NCBI RefSeq assembly: GCF_003337715.1
Contig: NZ_QPIX01000001.1
Location: 302,682-366,681 of the forward strand
Reading direction: 5' to 3'
Source: Ciceribacter lividus
GTDB lineage: Bacteria > Pseudomonadota > Alphaproteobacteria > Rhizobiales > Rhizobiaceae
DNA length: 64,000 nucleotides
Shown: positions 1-7,288 of the stretch, in pieces
How the letters are laid out: each line of letters opens with the position of its first letter
How positions within the stretch are numbered: the first letter of the stretch is position 1
Made by a program: the position numbers and the translations under genes
The notes under the pieces: generated by a model
Databases searched by the model: none
The model's input: the letters and a program-made list of their open reading frames with translations, nothing else
What the model was told of the DNA's origin: nothing

Positions 1-519
1 TGCGACGGACGCTGCGGAGCCGCCGCTGATGTCGAGCGTGATCGGATTGGCCGAGGAATTGGCCGCAACCGTCGCGGTGACCGCACCGGCGACAGGTGCG
101 GGCAGTGGGCAGTCGACTTGCACCGTGCCGCTCCAAGTAAGGTTATTAGAGGAGGTCACGGCATATGCAAGCAAGTCATATGTGCCGGCCGTCGCTACCG
201 TCACCTGCGCGGGGCTTGCCGCAAAGACGTAAGAGTAGGCGGAGCCCACCGGTTGGGCAGTATAATTGACGTAGCCGCTCGGCGAGGTTATTGTGACAGT
301 GCTGCCGGCGGAGAGTATCGCGTAGGCGACCTGAGTGCTGCCGGAGGACACATTCGGCGAGTAGCCGGTTTGCTGCGTGCAAGTAGCGGCCAGGGCCGGG
401 GACGATGTCCCCACGACAAGGAACAGGAATGCTGCAATTGCAGTGGCTACTGCGCCAAGTCTTTGGCGCACGAAGGCAAGAATGCCACGCGTCGATAGCG
501 GCCCCAAAAAGAACGTCAT
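1..519 (-). CDS. Secreted Ig-like repeat protein, N-terminal part (runs off left edge)
   Basis: An open frame on the minus strand starts at ATG 519 and stays open for 173 codons to the window edge, so the C-terminus is missing. A GAGG ribosome site lies 8 bases upstream. The first ~42 residues form a long signal peptide with hydrophobic core AFLFLVVGTSS and a PALA cleavage motif. A Ser/Thr/Gly-rich region follows, and the frame ends in a proline-rich hinge and a block beginning ANSSANPITLDISGG. That block resembles the first of the repeated Ig-like/cadherin-like domains in large rhizobial surface proteins, many of which end in an autotransporter barrel. Whether this one does cannot be seen. 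The frame and signal peptide are clear; the family is inference. Confidence 0.7.
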   Translation of the reverse strand, partial: MTFFLGPLSTRGILAFVRQRLGAVATAIAAFLFLVVGTSSPALAATCTQQTGYSPNVSSGSTQVAYAILSAGSTVTITSPSGYVNYTAQPVGSAYSYVFAASPAQVTVATAGTYDLLAYAVTSSNNLTWSGTVQVDCPLPAPVAGAVTATVAANSSANPITLDISGGSAASVA

Positions 520-1007
520 AAAAAAGCCTCATCTAATAATTTTGACCGGTCGGTTCGGCCTGATCGGTCCAGCCCTATCCCGGCTTATTCCAACGCAAAC
601 AACAGGATGTCATCTAAGCAGAGCGGAATGATTCGCGCCACGTTGCCATATGCAATTCAGTGTTGGAGTGGCGATTTCTCGTGCTCGTGATGGAATTGCA
701 TCATCTCGCGCGCCACTTTTCGTGCGGCGGAAGTGCTGCGGTTATCTCGGTACACTCCGGGGTCGAAGCGACCGTACGGATCGGTCAATCGTCGCGATAG
801 ACAGTCGGAGGCCCCCGGCTTTCCGGATCGATTGATACACCGCGCGGTCGTCGTCCATCGCTGCCATTCGGTCTTGGCGCGAGCGGGCTACGGGCAAGAT
901 GATGACATGGTGTCCGCGCAGTGCTCGCGCGGCAAACCCGGCAAGGGAACTCGCCGCTCTCAGGAGAGCACCGCCGCCGCCATCGGCGGCCGGGTTTCTT
1001 CGAATTG
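520..1007. other. Intergenic region, no convincing gene
   Basis: No coding frame is convincing; overlapping frames on both strands have shadow-like composition. Two structures are visible. A perfect 9-bp inverted repeat (ATGCAATTC at 650-658, GAATTGCAT at 693-701) could be an operator or chance. A GC-rich hairpin with 7-bp arms (973-979 and 984-990) is followed on the plus strand by CGGGTTTCTT and lies just past the stop of the minus-strand micro-protein. The promoter of the edge gene must lie in this stretch. Confidence 0.4.
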
Positions 1008-1121
1008 TCAGGAAAAGGCCAGCACGGGGGCCGAGATGATGAAAAGGCCGACCACGGTGATCGCTGCCAGTTTCAGTCTCCTGATACGCTGGGTACGCAC
1101 GCCACTCCAATCATACGCCAT
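1008..1121 (-). CDS. 37-residue single-pass membrane micro-protein
   Basis: A 37-codon frame starts at ATG 1121 and ends at TGA 1010-1008. A GAGGAT ribosome site lies about six bases upstream. The N-terminus (MAYDWSGVRTQRIRRLK) is polar and basic; one hydrophobic segment, LAAITVVGLFIISAPVLAF, follows and ends the protein. This is the usual shape of small inner-membrane peptides with a cytoplasmic positive N-terminus. I do not recognise a family. It stands alone between the edge gene and the divergent ABC operon. The frame, ribosome site and topology are seen; that it is expressed is inference. Confidence 0.5.
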   Translation of the reverse strand: MAYDWSGVRTQRIRRLKLAAITVVGLFIISAPVLAFS

Positions 1122-1252
1122 CACAGATCCTCATGATCAGTCTGCACGACAGGGCTGCATTCGCGGTTGGCGAGTATGCCCCCAATGCTCGTTTCCTGCA
1201 AGCAAGTGCTAGGCTGCAAAACTGGCGCGAAGCTTGCCGGCGGGCGGTCCGC

Positions 1253-1270
1253 CGTTGACTTTTGTCAACG
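1253..1270. promoter_or_regulatory. Perfect inverted repeat upstream of ABC efflux operon (candidate operator)
   Basis: CGTTGAC, a TTTT spacer and GTCAACG form a perfect 7-bp dyad 52-69 bases before the ATPase start codon, where a repressor could block the promoter. No regulator gene is adjacent, so its partner is unknown. Confidence 0.35.
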
Positions 1271-1321
1271 CGGGCCCGGCCGACCTGCTTTATGGTCGCG
1301 TCACATGCTGTAAGGTGAGAC

Positions 1322-2029
1322 ATGACCGAGCCGCTTTTCCTCGTCGAGAACGTCACCAAGTCGTATCAAACCGGCGACGTGGTGGTTCAGGCCTTGCGCG
1401 GCATCAACCTCACCCTCGAAGGGGGGGAAATCCTCGTGCTGCTCGGGCCGTCCGGCAGCGGCAAGTCGACCCTTCTCAACATCATGGGCGGGCTCGACCA
1501 GGCGACATCGGGCCGGGTCCGCTTCGCCGATCACGAGCTGACGAGCCTCTCCGAGCGGCAACTGACGCTCTACCGGCGCGACCATGTCGGCTTCGTCTTC
1601 CAGTTCTACAACCTGATCCCGAGCCTGACCGCATGGGAAAACGTGGCCCTCGTCACCGAGATCTCGCGCAACCCGATGAAGCCCGGCGAGGCGCTGGAGA
1701 TGGTGGGGCTGAAGGAGCGGATGGACCATTTTCCCGCGCAGCTTTCCGGCGGCGAGCAGCAGCGGGTGGCGATCGCCCGGGCGATCGCCAAGCGACCGGA
1801 GGTGCTGCTCTGCGACGAGCCGACCGGCGCGCTCGACTCGAAGACCGGCATCCTGGTGCTGGAAGCACTCTGCCGGATCAACGAGGAGCTCAAGACGACG
1901 ACGGCGATCATCACCCACAATGCGGCGATCCGGCAGATCGCCCACCGCGTGCTCACCTTCCACGACGGGCGGATCGCCGAGACGGTCATCAATACCGAGC
2001 GCCTGCCGCCTTCCTCCGTGGTCTGGTGA
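1322..2029 (+). CDS. ABC transporter ATP-binding protein, MacB/LolD type
   Basis: A 235-residue cytoplasmic ATPase that would drive the permease encoded next. Walker [10 protein letters not shown] is at residues 42-50, the Q-loop region near FQFYNLIP (93-100), signature LSGGEQQ at 141-147 and Walker [13 protein letters not shown] from 161. The insertion pattern and length fit the LolD/MacB/FtsE-like subfamily that pairs with FtsX-fold permeases for export of lipids, peptides or drugs, or for lipoprotein release. It is followed after six bases by the permease and then by a periplasmic adaptor, so it belongs to a three-gene tripartite-type exporter. No outer-membrane factor gene is adjacent. 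The substrate is unknown. Confidence 0.93.
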   Translation: MTEPLFLVENVTKSYQTGDVVVQALRGINLTLEGGEILVLLGPSGSGKSTLLNIMGGLDQATSGRVRFADHELTSLSERQLTLYRRDHVGFVFQFYNLIPSLTAWENVALVTEISRNPMKPGEALEMVGLKERMDHFPAQLSGGEQQRVAIARAIAKRPEVLLCDEPTGALDSKTGILVLEALCRINEELKTTTAIITHNAAIRQIAHRVLTFHDGRIAETVINTERLPPSSVVW

Positions 2030-2035
2030 CACGCT

Positions 2036-4396
2036 ATGTCGATGCTCGACCGCAAGCTCCTTCGCGACATCCTGAGGCTCTGGGCCCAGGTGCTGGCGGT
2101 CGCGCTCGTCATGGCCTGCGGGGTGATGACGATCATCCTGGCGATCGGCGCCTATCGCTCGCTCGAGGAGACGCGCGCGGTCTTCTACGAGCGCTACCGG
2201 TTCGGCAACCTGTTCGTCACGGCGAACCGGGCGCCGCTCAACCTCAAGGAACGCATCGCCGCGATCGAGGGGGTGGGCGGCGTGGACTTGAGGATCGTCG
2301 ACTACGTGCTGCTCGACATGCCCGGCATGGCGGAGCCCGCCACCGGCATCGCCGTCTCGATCCCGGACAACGGCCAGCCGGCGGTCAACCGGCTCTATAT
2401 CCGCAGCGGCCGGCTGCCGGAGCCGGACCGTCCGCACGAGGCGGCGGTGCTCGAAAGCTTCGCGCTCGCGCACCGGCTGACGCAGGGAAGCACCTTCGAG
2501 GCGATCATGAACGGCCGCAAGCAGACCCTGACGGTGACCGGCATCGTGCTTTCGCCCGAATACATCTACGCGATCGGCCCCGGCGACATGGTGCCCGACC
2601 CGCATCGTTTCGGCGTCTTCTACATGACCCGCACGGCGCTCGAGGGCGTCATGGACATGGACGGCGCCTTCAACAACGCGTCGTTCACCGTGCTGCGCGG
2701 TGCCGATACCGATCATCTGATCTCCGCGATCGACGATCTGCTCGATCCCTATGGCGGGCAGGGCACGTATCTGCGCAAGGACCAGATCTCGCACACCTTC
2801 CTCGACAACGAGCTCATCCAGCTGCGCGCCATGGCGGCGATCATCCCGCCGATCTTCCTCTTCGTCGCGGCCTTCCTCGTCAACATGATCCTGACGCGGC
2901 TGATCACGCTGGAGCGCGAGCAGATCGGGCTTCTGAAAGCGCTCGGCTACCGCGATTTCGAGGTCGGCTGGCATTATGCCAAGCTCACCATCGTGATCGC
3001 GCTGATCGGGGTCGCGATCGGCTTCGTCGCCGGCAACTGGATCGGCCGCGGGCTGACGCGGCTCTATGCGGAATTCTTCTCGTTTCCGTTCCTGATCTTC
3101 CGCGAGAGCGTCGATCTCTACGCGATTTCGGGCGGCGTCAGCGTTGCCGCTGCGGTCGTGGGTGCCGGCAAGGCGATCTGGTCGGTGATCGTGCTGCCGG
3201 CGGCGGTGGCGATGCGGCCGCCGGCGCCGGTGCGGTTCCGCTCGCTCTTCCATCGGCAGCTGAGCTCCAGGCTGTTCTCGCAGCTGACGATCATGGCAGT
3301 CAGGCAGATCATCCGCACGCCGGTGCGCTCGCTGCTCACCTCGCTCGGTGTTGCGCTTTCGGTGTCGCTCCTCGTGGTGGCGATGTTCTCGTCGGACTCC
3401 GTCGACTACATGGTGGAGCAGATCTTCTTCCGGATGGAGCGGCAGGACGCGACGCTCCGGCTCGACCGGGAGCGGTCGCCGGCCGCCCTCGACGCCATCC
3501 GCCACATGCCGGGGGTGACGCGGGCCGAGCCGTTCCGCTCGATCGCCGTCAAGCTGCGCAACAAGAACCACGAGAAGGACCTCGCCATCCTCGGCATGCC
3601 GGAGGGCGGCGAGCTCGGGCGGATCATGGATGCGCAGATGCGGCCGATCGAGCCGCCGTTCTCGGGGCTTCTCGTCATCGGCCGCGTCGCCGAGGCGCTG
3701 GAGCTGAAGGTCGGCGACATGGTGGAGGTGGAGCTGGTCGAGAAGGACCACCGGCGGATCAACGTGCCGGTGACCGGCATCGTGCAGAGCCTCGTCGGCA
3801 TCGACGCCTATATGCGCATCGACGCGCTCGACCGGCTGATCGGCGACGGCCGGCGGATCTCGGGCGCGCGGATCTCCGTCGACGCCTCGCTGAAGGAGGC
3901 ACTCTACGAGAGCGTCAAGAACACGCCGGCGGTCGCCTACATCATGCTGATCGGGCTCTCGCGGGAGCAGTTCCGGGCGACGATCGAGAGGAACATCGCG
4001 ATGATGACGACGGTCTATACGACGCTTGCCGTCATCGTTGCCTTCGGGCTCATCTACAACTCCGCCCGCATCCAGCTTTCGGAACGGGCGCGGGAACTGG
4101 CGAGCCTCAGGGTGCTCGGGTTTACGCGGACGGAGGTGTCGAGCGTGCTGCTCACCGAACTGTCGGTCGTCGTGCTCGTCGCGCAGCCGCTCGGCTGGGC
4201 GCTCGGCTACCTGTTTTCGAAGCTGGTGATCGAAGGGCTCACCAGCGACCTCTTTCGTGTCCCCTTCGTCGTCAATTCCGCTACGTTCGCGATCTCGAGC
4301 CTCGTCGTCATGGGCGCGTCGCTGGTCTCGGCGCTGGTCGTCCGGCGGCGCATCGACAGGCTCGATCTCGTGAGTGTCCTGAAGTCCAGGGAGTAA
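2036..4396 (+). CDS. ABC transporter permease, FtsX/MacB-like, two FtsX domains
   Basis: A 786-residue membrane protein. The N-terminus has one membrane helix (about residues 17-38), then a large periplasmic MacB_PCD-like region. A first FtsX block lies around residues 265-390, with the cytoplasmic coupling stretch TLEREQIGLLKALGYRDFEV. A second N-terminal helix and periplasmic region follow from about residue 430. A second FtsX block near the C-terminus carries the matching stretch SERARELASLRVLGFTRTEV. The duplicated layout means a single polypeptide may supply both halves of the membrane channel. It sits between its ATPase and an HlyD-like adaptor with gaps of six and five bases, a tight operon. 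The export substrate cannot be told from sequence. Confidence 0.9.
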   Translation: MSMLDRKLLRDILRLWAQVLAVALVMACGVMTIILAIGAYRSLEETRAVFYERYRFGNLFVTANRAPLNLKERIAAIEGVGGVDLRIVDYVLLDMPGMAEPATGIAVSIPDNGQPAVNRLYIRSGRLPEPDRPHEAAVLESFALAHRLTQGSTFEAIMNGRKQTLTVTGIVLSPEYIYAIGPGDMVPDPHRFGVFYMTRTALEGVMDMDGAFNNASFTVLRGADTDHLISAIDDLLDPYGGQGTYLRKDQISHTFLDNELIQLRAMAAIIPPIFLFVAAFLVNMILTRLITLEREQIGLLKALGYRDFEVGWHYAKLTIVIALIGVAIGFVAGNWIGRGLTRLYAEFFSFPFLIFRESVDLYAISGGVSVAAAVVGAGKAIWSVIVLPAAVAMRPPAPVRFRSLFHRQLSSRLFSQLTIMAVRQIIRTPVRSLLTSLGVALSVSLLVVAMFSSDSVDYMVEQIFFRMERQDATLRLDRERSPAALDAIRHMPGVTRAEPFRSIAVKLRNKNHEKDLAILGMPEGGELGRIMDAQMRPIEPPFSGLLVIGRVAEALELKVGDMVEVELVEKDHRRINVPVTGIVQSLVGIDAYMRIDALDRLIGDGRRISGARISVDASLKEALYESVKNTPAVAYIMLIGLSREQFRATIERNIAMMTTVYTTLAVIVAFGLIYNSARIQLSERARELASLRVLGFTRTEVSSVLLTELSVVVLVAQPLGWALGYLFSKLVIEGLTSDLFRVPFVVNSATFAISSLVVMGASLVSALVVRRRIDRLDLVSVLKSRE

Positions 4397-4401
4397 GGTG
4401 C

Positions 4402-5604
4402 ATGTGGTCCAAATGGCTGAAACGGGCGGGCTTCCTGCTGATCGTCGCCGCGATCATCGCGGGGTTCGTCTATGCTCTCAGGGAAAAGCCGCAGCCGGTC
4501 GATACCGGCGTCGTGGAGCGCGGGGGGCTCAGGGTGATGATCTCGCAGGAGGGCATTACGCGGGTGCGCGACGTCTACACCGTCTCGGCGCCGATCGCCG
4601 GCCATCTCGCCCGCACAGTGCTCGACGAGGGCGACCGGGTCAAAGCGGACGTGACGCTGGTCGCAGCGATCCATCCGCTCGACCCGCCGCTGATCGACCG
4701 CCGCAGCGAGGCGGAGCTTGCCGCCGCGCGTGATGCCGCGCGGGCCTCTGTCTCGATGTCGGAGACCGATTACCGGCGGATCAAGTCCGACCTCGATTTC
4801 GCGCGCGACAACCTCGAACGCGCCGTCCAGCTCGCCAAGACCCGCTATATCGCCGAGAGCCAGTTGCAGAAGGCACGCACGGACGTCGAGGTACTGGAGG
4901 CGCAGCTTGCCTCGGCGGGAGCGGCGATCGAGCTTCGCAAGGCCGAGCTCGCGAGCGCCGAGGCACGCCTGGTCCAGCCGGAATCGGCTCCGGCGGCGAG
5001 CGAGCGCAGCTGTTGCGTCTACGTGACGGCGCCGGTTGACGGCGTGGTGCTGACGGTCTTCGCAAAGAGCGAGCAGCCGGTCGCGACCGGCACCAAGATC
5101 GCCGAGATCGGTGATCCGTCGGATCTGGAGGTGGCGGTCGATCTTCTGTCCTCCGACGCGGTGCGGATCGCGCCGGGTGCCAGGGCGGAGATCGTCGACT
5201 GGGGCGGCGAACGGGTGCTGCCGGCGGTCGTGCGACGCATCGACCCGGCCGGCTTCACCAAGGTTTCGGCGCTCGGCATCGAGGAGCAGCGCGTCAACCT
5301 CGTGCTCGACCTTCAGGAGAGCGATCCGCGGCTCGGTCACAATTTCCGCGTCTATGCGCGGCTGACGCTCTGGGAAGGGGATGATGTGCTGCAGGTGCCG
5401 CTGAGCGCGCTCTTTCGCGACGGCCGCAACTGGAGCCTCTTCGTCATCCGCGACGGCCGCGCCCGCCAGACGGAGGTCGGCATCGGCCACATGAACGACG
5501 AGCACGCCGAGGTGCTCTCGGGGCTCGCGCCCGGCGACGTGGTGATCCTGCATCCGAGCGACACGCTGAGCGACGGCAGCCTCGTCGAGCCACGGCAGGA
5601 GTGA
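4402..5604 (+). CDS. HlyD/MacA-like periplasmic adaptor subunit
   Basis: A 400-residue membrane-fusion protein. ATG 4402 was chosen because it directly follows the permease stop and gives a classic N-terminus: MWSKWLKRAG and then one membrane anchor (residues ~10-27). A first biotinyl-lipoyl half follows (VYTVSAPIAGHLARTVL), then a long Ala/Glu/Arg-rich alpha-helical hairpin (about residues 95-200, with SQLQKARTDVEVLEAQLASA), the second lipoyl half (VTAPVDGVVLTVF), a beta-barrel and a C-terminal membrane-proximal domain ending near 5604. This is the architecture of MacA/HlyD adaptors that link an inner-membrane ABC pump to an outer-membrane channel. Last gene of the operon. Confidence 0.9.
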   Translation: MWSKWLKRAGFLLIVAAIIAGFVYALREKPQPVDTGVVERGGLRVMISQEGITRVRDVYTVSAPIAGHLARTVLDEGDRVKADVTLVAAIHPLDPPLIDRRSEAELAAARDAARASVSMSETDYRRIKSDLDFARDNLERAVQLAKTRYIAESQLQKARTDVEVLEAQLASAGAAIELRKAELASAEARLVQPESAPAASERSCCVYVTAPVDGVVLTVFAKSEQPVATGTKIAEIGDPSDLEVAVDLLSSDAVRIAPGARAEIVDWGGERVLPAVVRRIDPAGFTKVSALGIEEQRVNLVLDLQESDPRLGHNFRVYARLTLWEGDDVLQVPLSALFRDGRNWSLFVIRDGRARQTEVGIGHMNDEHAEVLSGLAPGDVVILHPSDTLSDGSLVEPRQE

Positions 5605-5622
5605 GGGGTCGTCATCGGGTCT

Positions 5623-5761
5623 GGATCCTCGGGTCAAGCCCGAGGATGACCGAGGGTGGGGGGACTCGGTGCGCAAAGCGGACGTCCTGGAGCGCGGAGA
5701 TATCTGCAACGCACCCCGCGCACATGAGAGATTGTCATCCTCGGGCTTGACCCGAGGATCC
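5623..5761. repeat. Inverted intergenic repeat pair, RIME-like rhizobial element
   Basis: GGATCCTCGGGTCAAGCCCG starts a 28-bp unit at 5623-5650; its exact reverse complement is at 5734-5761. Each unit is itself a near-palindrome around CTCGGG/CCCGAG. An 83-bp spacer holds AAGCGGACGTCC and a GCGC-rich stretch. The element lies between convergent genes (adaptor plus, AGE isomerase minus), the usual place for rhizobial palindromic repeats, and may act as a bidirectional terminator or mRNA stabiliser. A further GGGGGAG/CTCCCCC-type remnant follows at about 5799-5818. Confidence 0.75.
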
Positions 5762-5827
5762 ACAAACACGCTCCGTCAGGTCGCCTCGCTCCGAAGTCTC
5801 CCCCACCCAGGGGGAGAATGGAAGGCC

Positions 5828-7090
5828 TCAAACCTCCAAGGTCGGGCCGCCGGTTTCGGAGATCACCCGCGTGAGGCTTGCGGTCGCCGGGAAGAGCGGG
5901 ATGAGGCAGGCCTGGAGCGCGTGGTAGATGTCGCCCTTGCCGGGGAAGATGGTGGTCGCCGGCGAAAGATCCTCCGTCAGTTCCTCGAACCAGCCGCCGT
6001 GGGTGCGGTCGAGGCTGTTGCGGGCGATGAAGCTCCAGATGCGGCGGTAGCTCTCCTCATGGAAATCGCTCGGCAGGTGTTCGGCGAGGTAGTGGGCGGC
6101 GCCGGCGCCCTCACAGAGTGGCCACCAGAGTTTCGAGCGGCGGGCGGGCGCGTTCTCCCAGTCGAGCGTGTAGAAGAAGCCGCCGTGCGTGCGGTCCCAG
6201 CCGAGGGACATCGACTGGAAGAACAGGCCGCGGGCGGCCTCCGCCATCCAGTCGTGGCGCTTGCCGCCGAGCACCCAGAGCTGCAGGACGAGGCGGGCCC
6301 ATTCGAGCCAGTGGCCGGGCGTGGTGCCGGAGGGGCGGAACATCTCGTTGCCGCGGTAGTCGCGGTCGAGCTGCCAGTTCTCGTCGAAATGCTCCGGCAC
6401 CCGCCAGCCGCATTCGCCGGCGCGACGGCGGATGACGAGATCGGCGATGCGTTCCGCCTTGTCGAGGTAGTGACGCTCGCCGGTCGCCTCGAACGCGGCC
6501 ATCAGCGCCTCGGTGAGGTGCATGTTGGAATTCTGTCCGCGATAGCCGGGGACCGGCGACCAGTCGGCGGAAAACTCCTCTGCGATCGCCCCGTGGGCAT
6601 CCTCCCAGAAACGGGCCTCAAGGATTTCGGTGACGTCGTCGAGCATGGCTTCGGCGAGCGGATGGCCGACGATCTTGGCGGAGGAGGCGGCGAGCAGTAC
6701 GAAGGCGTGGCCGTAGCCCTGCTTGCTGGCATCGACCGGGCCGTTGTCGTCCACCTGCCAGAAATAGCCGCCGTGCTGCTGGTCGCGGTGCCGGTTCCAG
6801 AGGAACTGCATGCCGTGGTCGACGACGTCGGCCGATCCGGGCCGGCCGAAGAGGTCGCCGATCGCAAAGCAGTGGACCATGCGGGCGGCGGTGTGGATGC
6901 CGCGGACCGGATTGTCGACGACAAGCGGCGTGCCGTCGCGCTTCAGGTCGAAGAAGCCGCCCTTCGGATTGATGCTCGCGAACTGGAAGACGTCGAAAAG
7001 CTCATCCGCCCGGTCGAGAAGCCATTTGCGGTGATAGGGGCGATCGGCCCAGCGATAGGCGAGACCGGTGTGCTTGGCGGTTTCTGGCAT
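5828..7090 (-). CDS. AGE-family sugar epimerase/isomerase
   Basis: A 420-residue cytosolic protein of the N-acylglucosamine 2-epimerase superfamily (alpha/alpha six-barrel). Family signals include HTAARMVHCFAIGDLFGRPG, DQQHGGYFWQVDDNG, the paired Trp/His-rich blocks PGHWLEWARLVLQLW and KLWWPLCEGAGAAHYL, and DRTHGGWFEELTED near the end. Members interconvert mannose/fructose, sulfoquinovose/sulfofructose or N-acyl sugars. Rhizobial members of this length are usually annotated as mannose isomerases; the exact substrate is not decidable here. Start ATG 7090 has GAGGAAGTC just upstream. It is divergent from metH with about 200 bases between starts and no sugar transporter alongside. Confidence 0.85.
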   Translation of the reverse strand: MPETAKHTGLAYRWADRPYHRKWLLDRADELFDVFQFASINPKGGFFDLKRDGTPLVVDNPVRGIHTAARMVHCFAIGDLFGRPGSADVVDHGMQFLWNRHRDQQHGGYFWQVDDNGPVDASKQGYGHAFVLLAASSAKIVGHPLAEAMLDDVTEILEARFWEDAHGAIAEEFSADWSPVPGYRGQNSNMHLTEALMAAFEATGERHYLDKAERIADLVIRRRAGECGWRVPEHFDENWQLDRDYRGNEMFRPSGTTPGHWLEWARLVLQLWVLGGKRHDWMAEAARGLFFQSMSLGWDRTHGGFFYTLDWENAPARRSKLWWPLCEGAGAAHYLAEHLPSDFHEESYRRIWSFIARNSLDRTHGGWFEELTEDLSPATTIFPGKGDIYHALQACLIPLFPATASLTRVISETGGPTLEV

Positions 7091-7230
7091 GACTTCCTCC
7101 TCGGGGCCGATCGGCCCCAGCGCATCTAATCGGTTGAATCCTATATCGGCCCGTCGCGGTCGTGTCACCACGGGAACTTGTTGCGGCGTCGGAAGTTGCG
7201 TTTTGACAGGTGAAAAATAAACGCATGTTG

Positions 7231-7250
7231 ACATAAACATATCTTTATGT
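7231..7250. promoter_or_regulatory. SahR-type operator upstream of metH
   Basis: ACATAAACATATCTTTATGT is a perfect 7-bp inverted repeat (ACATAAA/TTTATGT) with a 6-base spacer, 39-58 bases before the metH start codon. The same word recurs with one change at 44768-44787, before the ArsR-methyltransferase regulator gene. SahR regulators are known to control SAM-cycle genes, so this is most simply its binding site. Confidence 0.75.
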
Positions 7251-7288
7251 GATTTGCGGATGTCGCGATCGGAACAGGGGAGTGCGCC

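Noticed and set aside
1234..5604. A 1456-codon plus frame appearing to join the ABC genes and the adaptor
   Set aside because: Only its last 400 codons (from 4402) are the adaptor; earlier codons are out of frame with the ATPase and permease and encode no domain.
7091..7288. A SAM or SAH riboswitch before metH
   Set aside because: The leader after the operator is under 40 bases and shows no riboswitch core; the protein operator explains control.
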